A stretch of 64,000 bases of DNA, taken from the NCBI GenBank assembly GCA_050015095.1, contig JBEKCC010000004.1:132204-196203 (forward strand). The letters run 5' to 3'. Positions 26,686-34,471 of the stretch are shown here, in pieces. The stretch's first letter is position 1. The number at the start of each line of letters is the position of its first letter. This DNA is from MVRE01 sp015660965. GTDB lineage: Archaea; Halobacteriota; Methanomicrobia; Methanomicrobiales; Methanospirillaceae. The notes below the pieces were generated by a model. It worked only from the letters and a program-made list of their open reading frames with translations, did not search any database and had not been told where the DNA came from. A program made the translations under genes and the position numbers.

Positions 26686-27954
26686 ATGGCGCGTCTAGCT
26701 CTTTTCAGTATACTTATGTTTGTAATCGTTGTGGCTGTGCAAGCGAATACAGATTCGGCCCATACTGTACCAGAACCCAGTGTATATCTAAATATAAAAG
26801 AGGGAGGTGGTCAGAATATCTTTGATCTGTCTGGAAATGGTTTAAGTGGGACGATTCATGGAGCAACCCGAACCCAGAGCAGTGCGTGTGGTGGCGGTGT
26901 ACAATTTAATGGTATTGATGAATACGTTTCAATTCCTTTTAGTTCTAAAAACCATCCTGTGAAAGAGATTACTGTGGATTTCTGGTTTACTGTCGACTCA
27001 TTTGAACGGCAGGTCCTGATATCATCGTATAAAGATGGAGGATATCGTATTGCATTCGATGATGGCGGTGATCTGTGGTGGACAGTAAACATCGCTGACA
27101 TTGGGGACATATCTGTTCCTATTCAGCATGAGAGTATTTCACTAAATCAATGGCACCATGTTGCCGGAACCTATGATGGAATTTCTTCAAAAATCTACCT
27201 TGATGGTATTTTACGTAACTCGGTGAATGCATCAGGGCCAATCCACTATACTTATAATAATTATGTGATGCTGGGAGTTGATGCGGGTTCTTACGATCAA
27301 CCAGATCCACAATGCAATGGCTATCTGAAAGGGGGGATAGACGAAGTCAAGATTTACGACAATGCACTTCTTTACGGACAAATAATGGATGATTGGTTCC
27401 ACTGTCACCAGGTACCGAAGGCACTTACTTTTGAAAAGGTGAATCGCACGTTACCTGATGAATGTACTAATCAATCTGTTTCATTCGCTCTCGGAGATAG
27501 AATGTTAATAACAAGAAAGATGATTGCGTCAACACCTCAAGACCGTGCAATTTGGAGCGTTCAAGTCCCTAAAGGATCTAAACTTATTGTAAATGTATTT
27601 GATGCCTATTCACTAGTATACCCTGACTCTTGGTATATTGAAATTGGAGATAATGGTACACGTCTGACCAGAGCGGTTGCATTCCCAAATACAAATAATG
27701 CTCCTATAGAAGCGATCATACCTACCGGGAACGCCACAGTGATAGTAAAATATTTTAACGGTGCTGGGAGATTCCCTGCATCAGCTTATATCGATATTAG
27801 TTGTATTGTACCCGCACAAGTTGTTACTGAACCACTTCAACGTATCTTCTCTAACCCGACCATTGTCATCTACACAGCATCTTGGGCAACACTCATCGCA
27901 TTGATATTGGTAATCTACTGGTTACATTGTCGCAATAAAGGTAAGGTTACGTGA
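26686..27954 (+). CDS. LamG-domain surface protein with C-terminal membrane anchor
   Basis: A 422-residue exported protein. The ATG at 26686 gives a signal peptide (MARLALFSILMFVIVVAVQA). A concanavalin/LamG-like domain covers about residues 30-240, with QWHHVAGTYDG and KIYLDGILRNS as typical strands. A second beta-rich region of unknown family follows (to about 370), then a C-terminal helix IYTASWATLIALILVIYW with a basic end. It probably faces outside and binds a sugar or surface polymer; a specific ligand is unknown. An in-frame extension back to 26542 is unlikely to be translated. Confidence 0.75.
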   Translation: MARLALFSILMFVIVVAVQANTDSAHTVPEPSVYLNIKEGGGQNIFDLSGNGLSGTIHGATRTQSSACGGGVQFNGIDEYVSIPFSSKNHPVKEITVDFWFTVDSFERQVLISSYKDGGYRIAFDDGGDLWWTVNIADIGDISVPIQHESISLNQWHHVAGTYDGISSKIYLDGILRNSVNASGPIHYTYNNYVMLGVDAGSYDQPDPQCNGYLKGGIDEVKIYDNALLYGQIMDDWFHCHQVPKALTFEKVNRTLPDECTNQSVSFALGDRMLITRKMIASTPQDRAIWSVQVPKGSKLIVNVFDAYSLVYPDSWYIEIGDNGTRLTRAVAFPNTNNAPIEAIIPTGNATVIVKYFNGAGRFPASAYIDISCIVPAQVVTEPLQRIFSNPTIVIYTASWATLIALILVIYWLHCRNKGKVT

Positions 27955-27983
27955 AACTGTCGTCAAAAAAAAGAGATTGTTAA

Positions 27984-28487
27984 TCAGATTGTTATTTCTC
28001 GGAATTGTTTGCCAAAAACACCACAAATAGGGCATTTTTCTGGTGGTTTTCCCAATTCAATATTCCCACAAACAGGACATAGATAGATTTTTTCTCGACC
28101 CATATCGTTACCCGATTGTAACAAACCAAGCGCTTTCTCGTATAATTTTGCATGAACCTGTTCGGCCTTCATGGCGTAGGTAAAGACCAGCACCGCATCT
28201 GTTTTCTTTTCACCCTCAGCCACTTTGACAAACTCAGGATACATCGTGGTGAATTCGTGAGTTTCACCAGCAATGCTTTCTTTAAGATTGTTCTGTGTTG
28301 GGGCCATTGCACCAAGCACTTTAAGAAGCTTTTTTGAGTGTATCCCCTCTGCTTCAGACGCTGCCTTAAACAACGTAGCAATGTTCTTATAACCCTCTTC
28401 TGCCGCCTTATCAGAAAACGCTAAATATTTCCGATTGGCCTGTGATTCACCGGCAAATGCCGCTTTTACATTCTCGTGCGTTGCCAT
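27984..28487 (-). CDS. Rubrerythrin
   Basis: Non-heme iron peroxidase of anaerobes, 167 residues. The ferritin-like di-iron domain has ligands in EAEGIHSKKL, ESIAGETHEF and AMKAEQVHAKLY, and the C-terminal rubredoxin domain has CPVCGNIELG and CPICGVFG. It likely reduces hydrogen peroxide with electrons from a rubredoxin or flavoprotein. A perfect inverted repeat sits in its promoter (28514-28530). Confidence 0.95.
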   Translation of the reverse strand: MATHENVKAAFAGESQANRKYLAFSDKAAEEGYKNIATLFKAASEAEGIHSKKLLKVLGAMAPTQNNLKESIAGETHEFTTMYPEFVKVAEGEKKTDAVLVFTYAMKAEQVHAKLYEKALGLLQSGNDMGREKIYLCPVCGNIELGKPPEKCPICGVFGKQFREITI

Positions 28488-28513
28488 GAGGATATGTTAA
28501 GGATAAAAACCTA

Positions 28514-28530
28514 CTTAAAGATTCTTTAAG
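28514..28530. promoter_or_regulatory. Perfect inverted repeat overlapping the rubrerythrin promoter
   Basis: CTTAAAGA-T-TCTTTAAG is a perfect 8-bp inverted repeat around one base, 27 to 43 bases upstream of the rubrerythrin ATG on the minus strand. It contains the TATA-like TTTAAG. A repressor bound here would block TBP/TFB access, so it is a good candidate redox operator. Confidence 0.5.
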
Positions 28531-28646
28531 AGGCACTCACTTACCAATTTGGCGGGGTGGTTTTTGTCGAAAAAGATAAAAAGGAATTCCCCCACAATAT
28601 AAAAGATTCCGATTGCAGAACGAACCTAGGAGTTAATTCAATAAAG

Positions 28647-29243
28647 TCAAGTTTTATTTAAAAACTCCCCAAGCGCAAATCCCTTGGCATATGCTTTGTC
28701 AAGAAGTTCGGGATGTACAGACACGTTTTGAATGGTGTCCATATCATTAATCAATAGTTCGTCCCAATATTGACAATCTATTATATCAAAAAACGCTTGG
28801 ACGGTTCTCTTTGCACCGGTAAAAACATCAGGAATGTTCATTCCTGCGATACAAATGAACAACCCCTTTCGCATTTTTTTCTGTTCTTTAGAAAAAAAAG
28901 GAGTTTTGCGTACATATTTTGCCATAAAATAAACTTGAAAACGATCCATAAAAGATTTGAGTTTGCCCGGAATTCCCATTGTCATGATAGGTGTAGCGAG
29001 AATCAAGCTATCCATTGACATAAATTTTCCATACATTGGCTGCATATCATCGTCCATAATGCAAGTATCGTGCTCTTTGCAGAACATCATCTCCATACAA
29101 GCTTGAAAATCAAGATTTGCGACAACCACCGTTTCAGTGTCGCACCCAGCATCACGGACGCCTTGTAAAGCCCTTTCAAGCAATTTTGCTGTATTTCCAT
29201 CGATTAGCGGGCTTCCGAGCAGCCCAATTACCTTACGTACCAT
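28647..29243 (-). CDS. Flavodoxin-fold FMN reductase family protein with altered cysteine motif
   Basis: A 198-residue protein with FMN loop IGLLGSPLIDGNTAKLL. The cysteine motif reads CMEMMFCKEHDTC: relative to C-x2-C-x2-C-x5-C the second cysteine is methionine. It therefore probably cannot hold a normal 4Fe-4S cluster, unlike four paralogues in this window. The rest of the fold is intact, including ATPIMTMGIPGKLKSFMDR. ATG at 29243 is used; 29267 is possible. It is in the oxygen-defence region next to rubrerythrin. Confidence 0.82.
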   Translation of the reverse strand: MVRKVIGLLGSPLIDGNTAKLLERALQGVRDAGCDTETVVVANLDFQACMEMMFCKEHDTCIMDDDMQPMYGKFMSMDSLILATPIMTMGIPGKLKSFMDRFQVYFMAKYVRKTPFFSKEQKKMRKGLFICIAGMNIPDVFTGAKRTVQAFFDIIDCQYWDELLINDMDTIQNVSVHPELLDKAYAKGFALGEFLNKT

Positions 29244-29366
29244 AATTGGAACTATAAAAAACCCCATGGAAATAAGTTTGCATCAACAATTTATCTTAAA
29301 ACCCCCGATTTGCACAAACACAAGTGATAAATACGTTCCCGCTGAATGAGATTTTTGGTGATTTGA

Positions 29367-29597
29367 TTGACTGAACAGAAAACTTACACCGCAGGAGAGA
29401 AAGTGGGCCCAGGAAAATATGTGTGCATTGATTGTGGAAAGGAATACACCCTTGACAAAAGTGAGCAGGATCTCAGAAAGTGTCCGTCCTGTGCATGCGA
29501 AGAGTACCAATGTTTCCCGATGACCCATATCCGGCCTGATATCAAGACACCGGAGGATGCAAAAAATCCGCCTAAACGTGGTAAGAGTTTCCAGTAA
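29367..29597 (+). CDS. Small zinc-ribbon protein
   Basis: A 76-residue protein from a TTG start at 29367. It has one zinc ribbon CIDCGKEY and CPSCACEE (residues about 20-45) and a basic C-terminus. Similar small zinc-ribbon proteins accompany oxidative stress genes in anaerobes, but the function is not known. First of a rightward run of small redox genes. Confidence 0.75.
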   Translation: MTEQKTYTAGEKVGPGKYVCIDCGKEYTLDKSEQDLRKCPSCACEEYQCFPMTHIRPDIKTPEDAKNPPKRGKSFQ

Positions 29598-29726
29598 TCC
29601 CCCATTTTTCATTCTTATTGTACTGTCTGGCAGAACACTGGTAAGAGGAACAGTCCTGCACTATCATTTCCTTGATTGCGGATAGCCTCTTGACATCAGA
29701 ATATTTTGAGAGAGGGGAAAAATAGC

Positions 29727-29852
29727 ATGGTGAATGTTTCAAAGGAAGGGCAAATTTTCAGATGTGATATCTGTGGTAATGTGGTAGTAGTCAAAGAAGC
29801 CGGTGGCGGAGAACTTATTTGCTGCGGTGAACCGATGCAACTAGAGGTGTGA
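29727..29852 (+). CDS. Desulforedoxin-like single-iron protein, 41 residues
   Basis: A very short gene with ATG at 29727 and GAGAGGGG nine bases upstream. The product has FRCDICGNVV and LICCGEPMQL, that is C-x2-C and adjacent C-C, exactly the desulforedoxin rubredoxin-type iron site, also found as the N-terminal domain of desulfoferrodoxin. There is no superoxide-reductase domain after it. The stop is five bases before the next gene, so it is cotranscribed with the carboxymuconolactone decarboxylase homologue. It may donate electrons to peroxiredoxin, rubrerythrin or a superoxide reductase elsewhere. Confidence 0.85.
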   Translation: MVNVSKEGQIFRCDICGNVVVVKEAGGGELICCGEPMQLEV

Positions 29853-29857
29853 TAAGT

Positions 29858-30199
29858 ATGGATAAAAAAATGAAAGACTTGGAAAAAAAGATTGGCAAGG
29901 TCCCCAAATTCTTCAAAGAATTAACAGTAAGAGATCCTGAGATGTATGAACTTGTAATGAAATTTGAGGAGCACATCTGGGATGATGGGGCATTATCTCG
30001 TAAAACTAAAAAGCTCATTGCTATTTCAATTGCCGCTGCACTTCGTGATCAGCACGCCGTTCGAGCACAGCTTGCTGGAGCGGTTAATCTTGGGGTTACA
30101 AAGGAAGAGATTGAGGAGGCGTTGCGGGTTACATTCCTACTATCTGGGATGCCTGCTTATGTATACGGCAAAGCACAACTTGATGAGGTTATGAAATAA
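29858..30199 (+). CDS. Carboxymuconolactone decarboxylase family protein without redox cysteines
   Basis: A 113-residue all-helical AhpD-fold protein. The core GALSRKTKKLIAISIAAALR matches the family, but where AhpD-like members have C-x2-C before a histidine this one reads RDQHAVRAQL, and the whole protein has no cysteine. A peroxidase-reductase function like AhpD is therefore unlikely; a lyase or binding role is possible. It lies between the desulforedoxin-like gene and peroxiredoxin (29-base gap). Confidence 0.83.
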   Translation: MDKKMKDLEKKIGKVPKFFKELTVRDPEMYELVMKFEEHIWDDGALSRKTKKLIAISIAAALRDQHAVRAQLAGAVNLGVTKEEIEEALRVTFLLSGMPAYVYGKAQLDEVMK

Positions 30200-30228
30200 A
30201 AACAGATTTTTTATATGGTGATAGTGAA

Positions 30229-30873
30229 ATGGACGAAAATACCTGTTTAAATCTTCCAACGCTTGGAGAACCAGCACCAGATTTCGAAGCTAACACTACA
30301 CAAGGCCCATTGAAACTCTCTGAATTTAAGGGCAAATGGGTAGTATTGTTTTCTCACCCTGCAGATTTTACACCTGTGTGTACTACGGAATTTCTTGCTT
30401 TTACGCAAATCTACGATGAACTTAAGGCACTAAACGTACAGCTAATCGGACTCTCAGTTGACAGCATCTCAGCACACCTAGCATGGGTTCACGCTATCAA
30501 AGAAAAAATGGGAGTCAAGATCCCGTTCCCGATAATTGCCGATTTGAACATGAACGTGGCGAATAAATATGGCATGATCCATAAGGGCCAGGCCTCAACT
30601 GCCACCGTCCGGTGTGTCTTCTTCATTGATGATAAGGGAATTTTAAGAGCGATGATATATTACCCACTTCAAAACGGTCGGTTTATGCCCGAGATCATAC
30701 GGCTCGTCAAGGCACTCCAGACAACTGATAAGAATAAAGTCTCAACACCTGCGAATTGGCAGCCAGGTGACAAAGTGGTTGTTCCACCTCCTACCACAGC
30801 AGCAGACATGGAAAAACGGTTGTTAGAGGGGTATGAGTGCAAAGATTGGTATCTCTGCTTTAAGAAAGTTTGA
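30229..30873 (+). CDS. Peroxiredoxin (Prx6-type archaeal)
   Basis: Reduces hydrogen peroxide and alkyl peroxides. The 214-residue protein has the peroxidatic site HPADFTPVCTTEF (Cys about residue 51) and the archaeal C-terminal extension CKDWYLC with two more cysteines, as in the decameric hyperthermophile enzymes. It likely uses thioredoxin or a local flavoprotein/desulforedoxin as donor. Next to the cysteine-free CMD gene, upstream of two iron-sulfur flavoproteins. Confidence 0.95.
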   Translation: MDENTCLNLPTLGEPAPDFEANTTQGPLKLSEFKGKWVVLFSHPADFTPVCTTEFLAFTQIYDELKALNVQLIGLSVDSISAHLAWVHAIKEKMGVKIPFPIIADLNMNVANKYGMIHKGQASTATVRCVFFIDDKGILRAMIYYPLQNGRFMPEIIRLVKALQTTDKNKVSTPANWQPGDKVVVPPPTTAADMEKRLLEGYECKDWYLCFKKV

Positions 30874-30889
30874 TCAATTTATTACTCTA

Positions 30890-30906
30890 CACTTTTTTAA
30901 AAAGTG
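30890..30906 (+). terminator. Hairpin/T-run after peroxiredoxin
   Basis: CACTTTTT-T-AAAAAGTG is a perfect 8-bp inverted repeat 17 bases after the stop. Its T-run can end transcription. As it also lies 48 bases before the next ATG, it might alternatively be a regulator site. Confidence 0.5.
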
Positions 30907-30953
30907 GAACTGTATCCAATCATTTTTTATCAACAATAACTTAGAACAGAACT

Positions 30954-31568
30954 ATGGTAATCAAAGTTCTCGCATTTGCAGGTAGCCCACGTCGATACGG
31001 GAACTCGGAGACGCTCCTTGATTGGGTTCTTGCATCCATGAGTGGGGAGTCAGATGTTAATATCGAAAAAATTGCCCTCATTGAAGCAAATATACACATG
31101 TGTAATGGGTGTAATGCATGCGAGAAACTTAATAAGTGTATCCAGCGCGATGGTATGGATACTGTTCATGATAAGATAATTGAAGCAGATTGTATTGTGC
31201 TTTCTTCTCCGATTTTCTGCATGGGACTTGCAGCACAAGTTAAAGCGCTTGTAGACCGAGCACAGGTCTTCCGATCTCGTAAATATGTGTTGAAACTTCC
31301 CATTGTTCCCCCAGAGCGTAAGGGCAAACGTTTGGGCATTTTTCTTGCAACGGCGGGTCAAAAATGGGACTATGTCTTCGATGGTGCTATACCCTCTGTT
31401 AAGTGCTTTTACCATGTAATCGATATCAGAGACGAGGACATCCACTATTTGATGGTCAATGGTGTTGATGAAAAAGGAGCAATCAATAATCACCTAACAG
31501 CAAGAACCGATGCAGAAAAATTAGGTAGAGAGGTAATCATGGAACTCAAAAAACGCCTTTCCTTTTGA
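30954..31568 (+). CDS. Iron-sulfur flavoprotein (tandem copy 1)
   Basis: A 204-residue flavodoxin-fold protein with FMN loop AFAGSPRRYGNSETLL and the full cluster motif CNGCNACEKLNKC. It is six bases upstream of a close paralogue, so both are cotranscribed. In known relatives the cluster and FMN pass electrons from ferredoxin to oxygen, peroxide or a protein partner. Confidence 0.88.
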   Translation: MVIKVLAFAGSPRRYGNSETLLDWVLASMSGESDVNIEKIALIEANIHMCNGCNACEKLNKCIQRDGMDTVHDKIIEADCIVLSSPIFCMGLAAQVKALVDRAQVFRSRKYVLKLPIVPPERKGKRLGIFLATAGQKWDYVFDGAIPSVKCFYHVIDIRDEDIHYLMVNGVDEKGAINNHLTARTDAEKLGREVIMELKKRLSF

Positions 31569-31574
31569 TATTCT

Positions 31575-32180
31575 ATGACTATCAAAGTCCTTGGCATTTC
31601 TGGAAGCCCACACAGGTATGGCAACACTGAGACATTGCTAGACAAATTTCTTGAAGGGGCAAAGGTGGCAGGTTCTTCGGTTGAGAAAATTGTGCTTAAA
31701 GATCTTGACTACTCACCATGCCGCGGTTGTAATGCCTGCCATAAAACTGGAGAATGCATTGTACAAGATGACGCGATTGACTTATTTGATAAGATTTTGA
31801 AATCGGACTGCATTGCTATTGCTTCTCCTATCTATTCAATGGGTATTACTGCAGAATTAAAGGGTTTTATTGATAGAGAACAATATCTTTGGGCTCGGAA
31901 GTTTATTGTCAAGACTTTGTATTTTAAGAATGACCATATCAAAAAACACAAAGGTATTTTTATTTCGACTGCGGGGCTCGGTTGGAATAACGTTTTCAAT
32001 GGAGCTTTTCCAATCATTACAGCGCTCTTCAATACTTTGGGATTTGAATTCTATGACAACATTGTTGCCAATGATATGGATCGATATGGTGGGATCCAAC
32101 AGCACCCAACAGCATTAAAAGAAGCGTTCGAGAAAGGACAAAACGTTGTCAGAGTTCTCGAAAAACTGAATAAAACTTGA
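31575..32180 (+). CDS. Iron-sulfur flavoprotein (tandem copy 2)
   Basis: A 201-residue paralogue of the preceding protein: FMN loop GISGSPHRYGNTETLL, cluster motif CRGCNACHKTGEC, and similar downstream blocks (STAGLGWNNVFNGA against TAGQKWDYVFDGA). It probably arose by tandem duplication. The two copies could form a heterodimer, because family members are dimers. Confidence 0.88.
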   Translation: MTIKVLGISGSPHRYGNTETLLDKFLEGAKVAGSSVEKIVLKDLDYSPCRGCNACHKTGECIVQDDAIDLFDKILKSDCIAIASPIYSMGITAELKGFIDREQYLWARKFIVKTLYFKNDHIKKHKGIFISTAGLGWNNVFNGAFPIITALFNTLGFEFYDNIVANDMDRYGGIQQHPTALKEAFEKGQNVVRVLEKLNKT

Positions 32181-32194
32181 ATCAAAAAGATGTT

Positions 32195-32836
32195 TTAAAG
32201 AAGAGTTGGGTAGAATGTCAACAATAGAAGCCCGACTGCTGTTATTATTAGAACCGCAAAGACACCCTTATTCCACGCGAACACTTTTCTTCCATCTAAT
32301 ACACTCACTGGGAGCATGTTGAAAGTGGCAATCATCGCATTTACCTGCAACCCCATCATGCCTATTAAAGAGGCAAGATTACCCGAGAATGACTGGTAGA
32401 TTCCCCCCATAAAAAGGAGGCCAGCAAATGGAATGCAGAGTAAAAGGTTGGTAACCGGTCCCGCGGCAGAAATCTTTCCGTTCTGTTCACGGCTTATCCC
32501 CCCTCCAAATCGCTCAGTATCATAAATTAGCGTCGCACCAGGTGCAGCAAAAACAACTCCTACTAAAGCCGCAAGTGCAACTGCAACTAGTAACATGGTG
32601 TTATCCTTACGGAACTCAGCCCAGTATCCATACCTAATTGCAGTAAACTTATGAGCCATCTCATGGGCTACAAAGCCTATGCCAACAGTAACAAGTGATA
32701 CCCCAATTAAAATCAGTGCGTATATAAGGTCGATCCTACCCATATCCCTGATGAAAATAATAGCGAATGCGAGAGATATTGCAATCCAGGCAATAAAAAG
32801 ATCACGTCGCTCCCGTCGCGATATTCGTTCAAACAT
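32195..32836 (-). CDS. Site-2-protease-like (M50) membrane metalloprotease
   Basis: A 213-residue protein with about six hydrophobic segments. The zinc site is VAHEMAHKF (HExxH) and the second motif is FNMLPVSVLDGRKV (NxxPxxxLDG). It would cut transmembrane substrates inside the membrane; the target is unknown. Its stop is 14 bases from the convergent flavoprotein stop. Confidence 0.9.
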   Translation of the reverse strand: MFERISRRERRDLFIAWIAISLAFAIIFIRDMGRIDLIYALILIGVSLVTVGIGFVAHEMAHKFTAIRYGYWAEFRKDNTMLLVAVALAALVGVVFAAPGATLIYDTERFGGGISREQNGKISAAGPVTNLLLCIPFAGLLFMGGIYQSFSGNLASLIGMMGLQVNAMIATFNMLPVSVLDGRKVFAWNKGVFAVLIITAVGLLLLTFYPTLL

Positions 32837-32937
32837 AACAATTCTGGGTATATTTGGATGTTTTTCCCATTAGGTTTTTGGTTAGTACATAACCTTTTCA
32901 TCAGATTTATACGACAAAATCGATTAATACACTGCAT

Positions 32938-33222
32938 ATGATGATTGATAAAATCAGAAAGGAGATTGATCAGGTTGATCACGAAATCGTCCGCGACATC
33001 GCACATCGTCAGGAGCTCGTTAGCGAAATGGCAAAGATCAAAATCAGTAAAAATGTTCCAGTCCATGATGAGAAAAGAACCCGCGAAGTGTTAGAAGCCG
33101 TATTTAATCGTGCCGTAGAATACAAAATTGATCCGGTTTCAGTTCAGAAAATTTTTGAAGTATTGATTGAGATGAGCGAGGAACGCCAACGAGAGCACTC
33201 TGGCGAGGGGAATCTGCCATAA
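32938..33222 (+). CDS. Chorismate mutase (AroQ class)
   Basis: Converts chorismate to prephenate for phenylalanine and tyrosine. The 94-residue all-helical monofunctional form starts KIRKEIDQVDHEIVRDIAHR and continues VSEMAKIK with VPVHDEKRTREVL; the conserved Arg, Lys and Glu residues are present. Two ATGs (32938, 32941) are possible and no clear ribosome site precedes them, suggesting a leaderless mRNA. Confidence 0.92.
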   Translation: MMIDKIRKEIDQVDHEIVRDIAHRQELVSEMAKIKISKNVPVHDEKRTREVLEAVFNRAVEYKIDPVSVQKIFEVLIEMSEERQREHSGEGNLP

Positions 33223-33252
33223 TTGAACTGTGATGAAAAGCCTTGCTATATT

Positions 33253-34428
33253 TTATAGCAACCCTGACAGCATCACTGCGCCTATCACAATCATCGCAAG
33301 ACCGATAATAAAACGGAGCATCCGGCGATTTTCCAACCTCCAAGAATTCACCTGTTCTGGGGATAATCCAAATGAGATTATCAAGAGAATCGCGATGAGA
33401 GGCATTACAAAAATAAGATTATATAGAAGTAGGTACGGGAGTCCTTGACTAATAGTAAGAGTCTTACTCATTAACCCAAGAATGGCAAGGTAAATCCCTC
33501 CAGTACAAGGTAACTCAAATATACCGACGAGAATACCTAGGATAAATGCTGCAGGAATAGAGGCATGTTGTATATACGTCTCTATCAAATCTTTTTTCGA
33601 TTCTGGTATTGCAAGGATAAATCCCTCATTCTTCCGAATAACATCAATAATGTTTACAAGCCCTAGTAGTATCGCAATAATTGCAGCTGCACGAAACAGG
33701 ATTTGTGAAAAACCAAATTGTTGGACAAAAGTGAACATTCCAATACCTGAAAGAAGGTAGAAAAAAAATACCGCAAGAATGTATGCACTTCCAACAGCTA
33801 AAACACGACGGCGGCTTTCAAGTGTGATAATGGATAGCAGTAAAAACACAAGAACGGCGAATGCGCACGGATTGATACTATCAATGAGAGCACAGGTCAC
33901 AACAAGGGGAAGTGTGAGACTTGGAATGGTCACCGGGCATCCCCCACCAGTTATCGAAGGATTTCTTGGGGAGATACCTAATGGAGTTGGGTTGGGTGTT
34001 TGCTGAATAATTTGTAGTATTATTTTTTCGATATTGTCTCTGATCTGAGTCTCACCAATAAGAGCATTATTACCTACAAATATTGTCGGTACCCCAACAG
34101 TCGTGATGTTATAATCTTGCTGGAACCGCGAAAATAAGTTTTGATTCGTGATGTTATGATAAACCTCAATTTGGATAAGTTCGAGATTAGGATACTTTGA
34201 AGTAAGTTCTATAAGAAATGGTTTGATATTTTCACAATGGAGGCACCCCTCTCCGTAAAAATAATTAACCGTTATATTTTGTTTGGAACCTGATAGTGGG
34301 GAGTAAACCGGCGTATCTTTAGATAGAGATGGGCCAAATAAACCGCCATGAACAGTGTTAAAGTTGAGTGCACCTAATAATGCTAAAATGGTGACAATAA
34401 CAACTATTACAAACCAGCTTTTTTCCAT
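33253..34428 (-). CDS. Thioredoxin-like domain fused to CcdA/DsbD-type membrane protein
   Basis: A 391-residue protein. An N-terminal membrane anchor (residues 5-22) is followed by an extracytoplasmic thioredoxin-like domain with redox motif GCLHC and cis-proline GVPTIFVG. From about residue 170 a CcdA-type region of six or more helices begins, with the paired cysteines INPCAFAVLVFLL and ELPCTGGIYLAIL. It would carry reducing power from the cytoplasm across the membrane to external thiols. Compared with DsbD the order of domains is Trx-like first, then CcdA. Confidence 0.9.
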   Translation of the reverse strand: MEKSWFVIVVIVTILALLGALNFNTVHGGLFGPSLSKDTPVYSPLSGSKQNITVNYFYGEGCLHCENIKPFLIELTSKYPNLELIQIEVYHNITNQNLFSRFQQDYNITTVGVPTIFVGNNALIGETQIRDNIEKIILQIIQQTPNPTPLGISPRNPSITGGGCPVTIPSLTLPLVVTCALIDSINPCAFAVLVFLLLSIITLESRRRVLAVGSAYILAVFFFYLLSGIGMFTFVQQFGFSQILFRAAAIIAILLGLVNIIDVIRKNEGFILAIPESKKDLIETYIQHASIPAAFILGILVGIFELPCTGGIYLAILGLMSKTLTISQGLPYLLLYNLIFVMPLIAILLIISFGLSPEQVNSWRLENRRMLRFIIGLAMIVIGAVMLSGLL

Positions 34429-34471
34429 TCTCTCTACCGTCTATCCTTGTCTAAAATAATAGTGGATAGTA

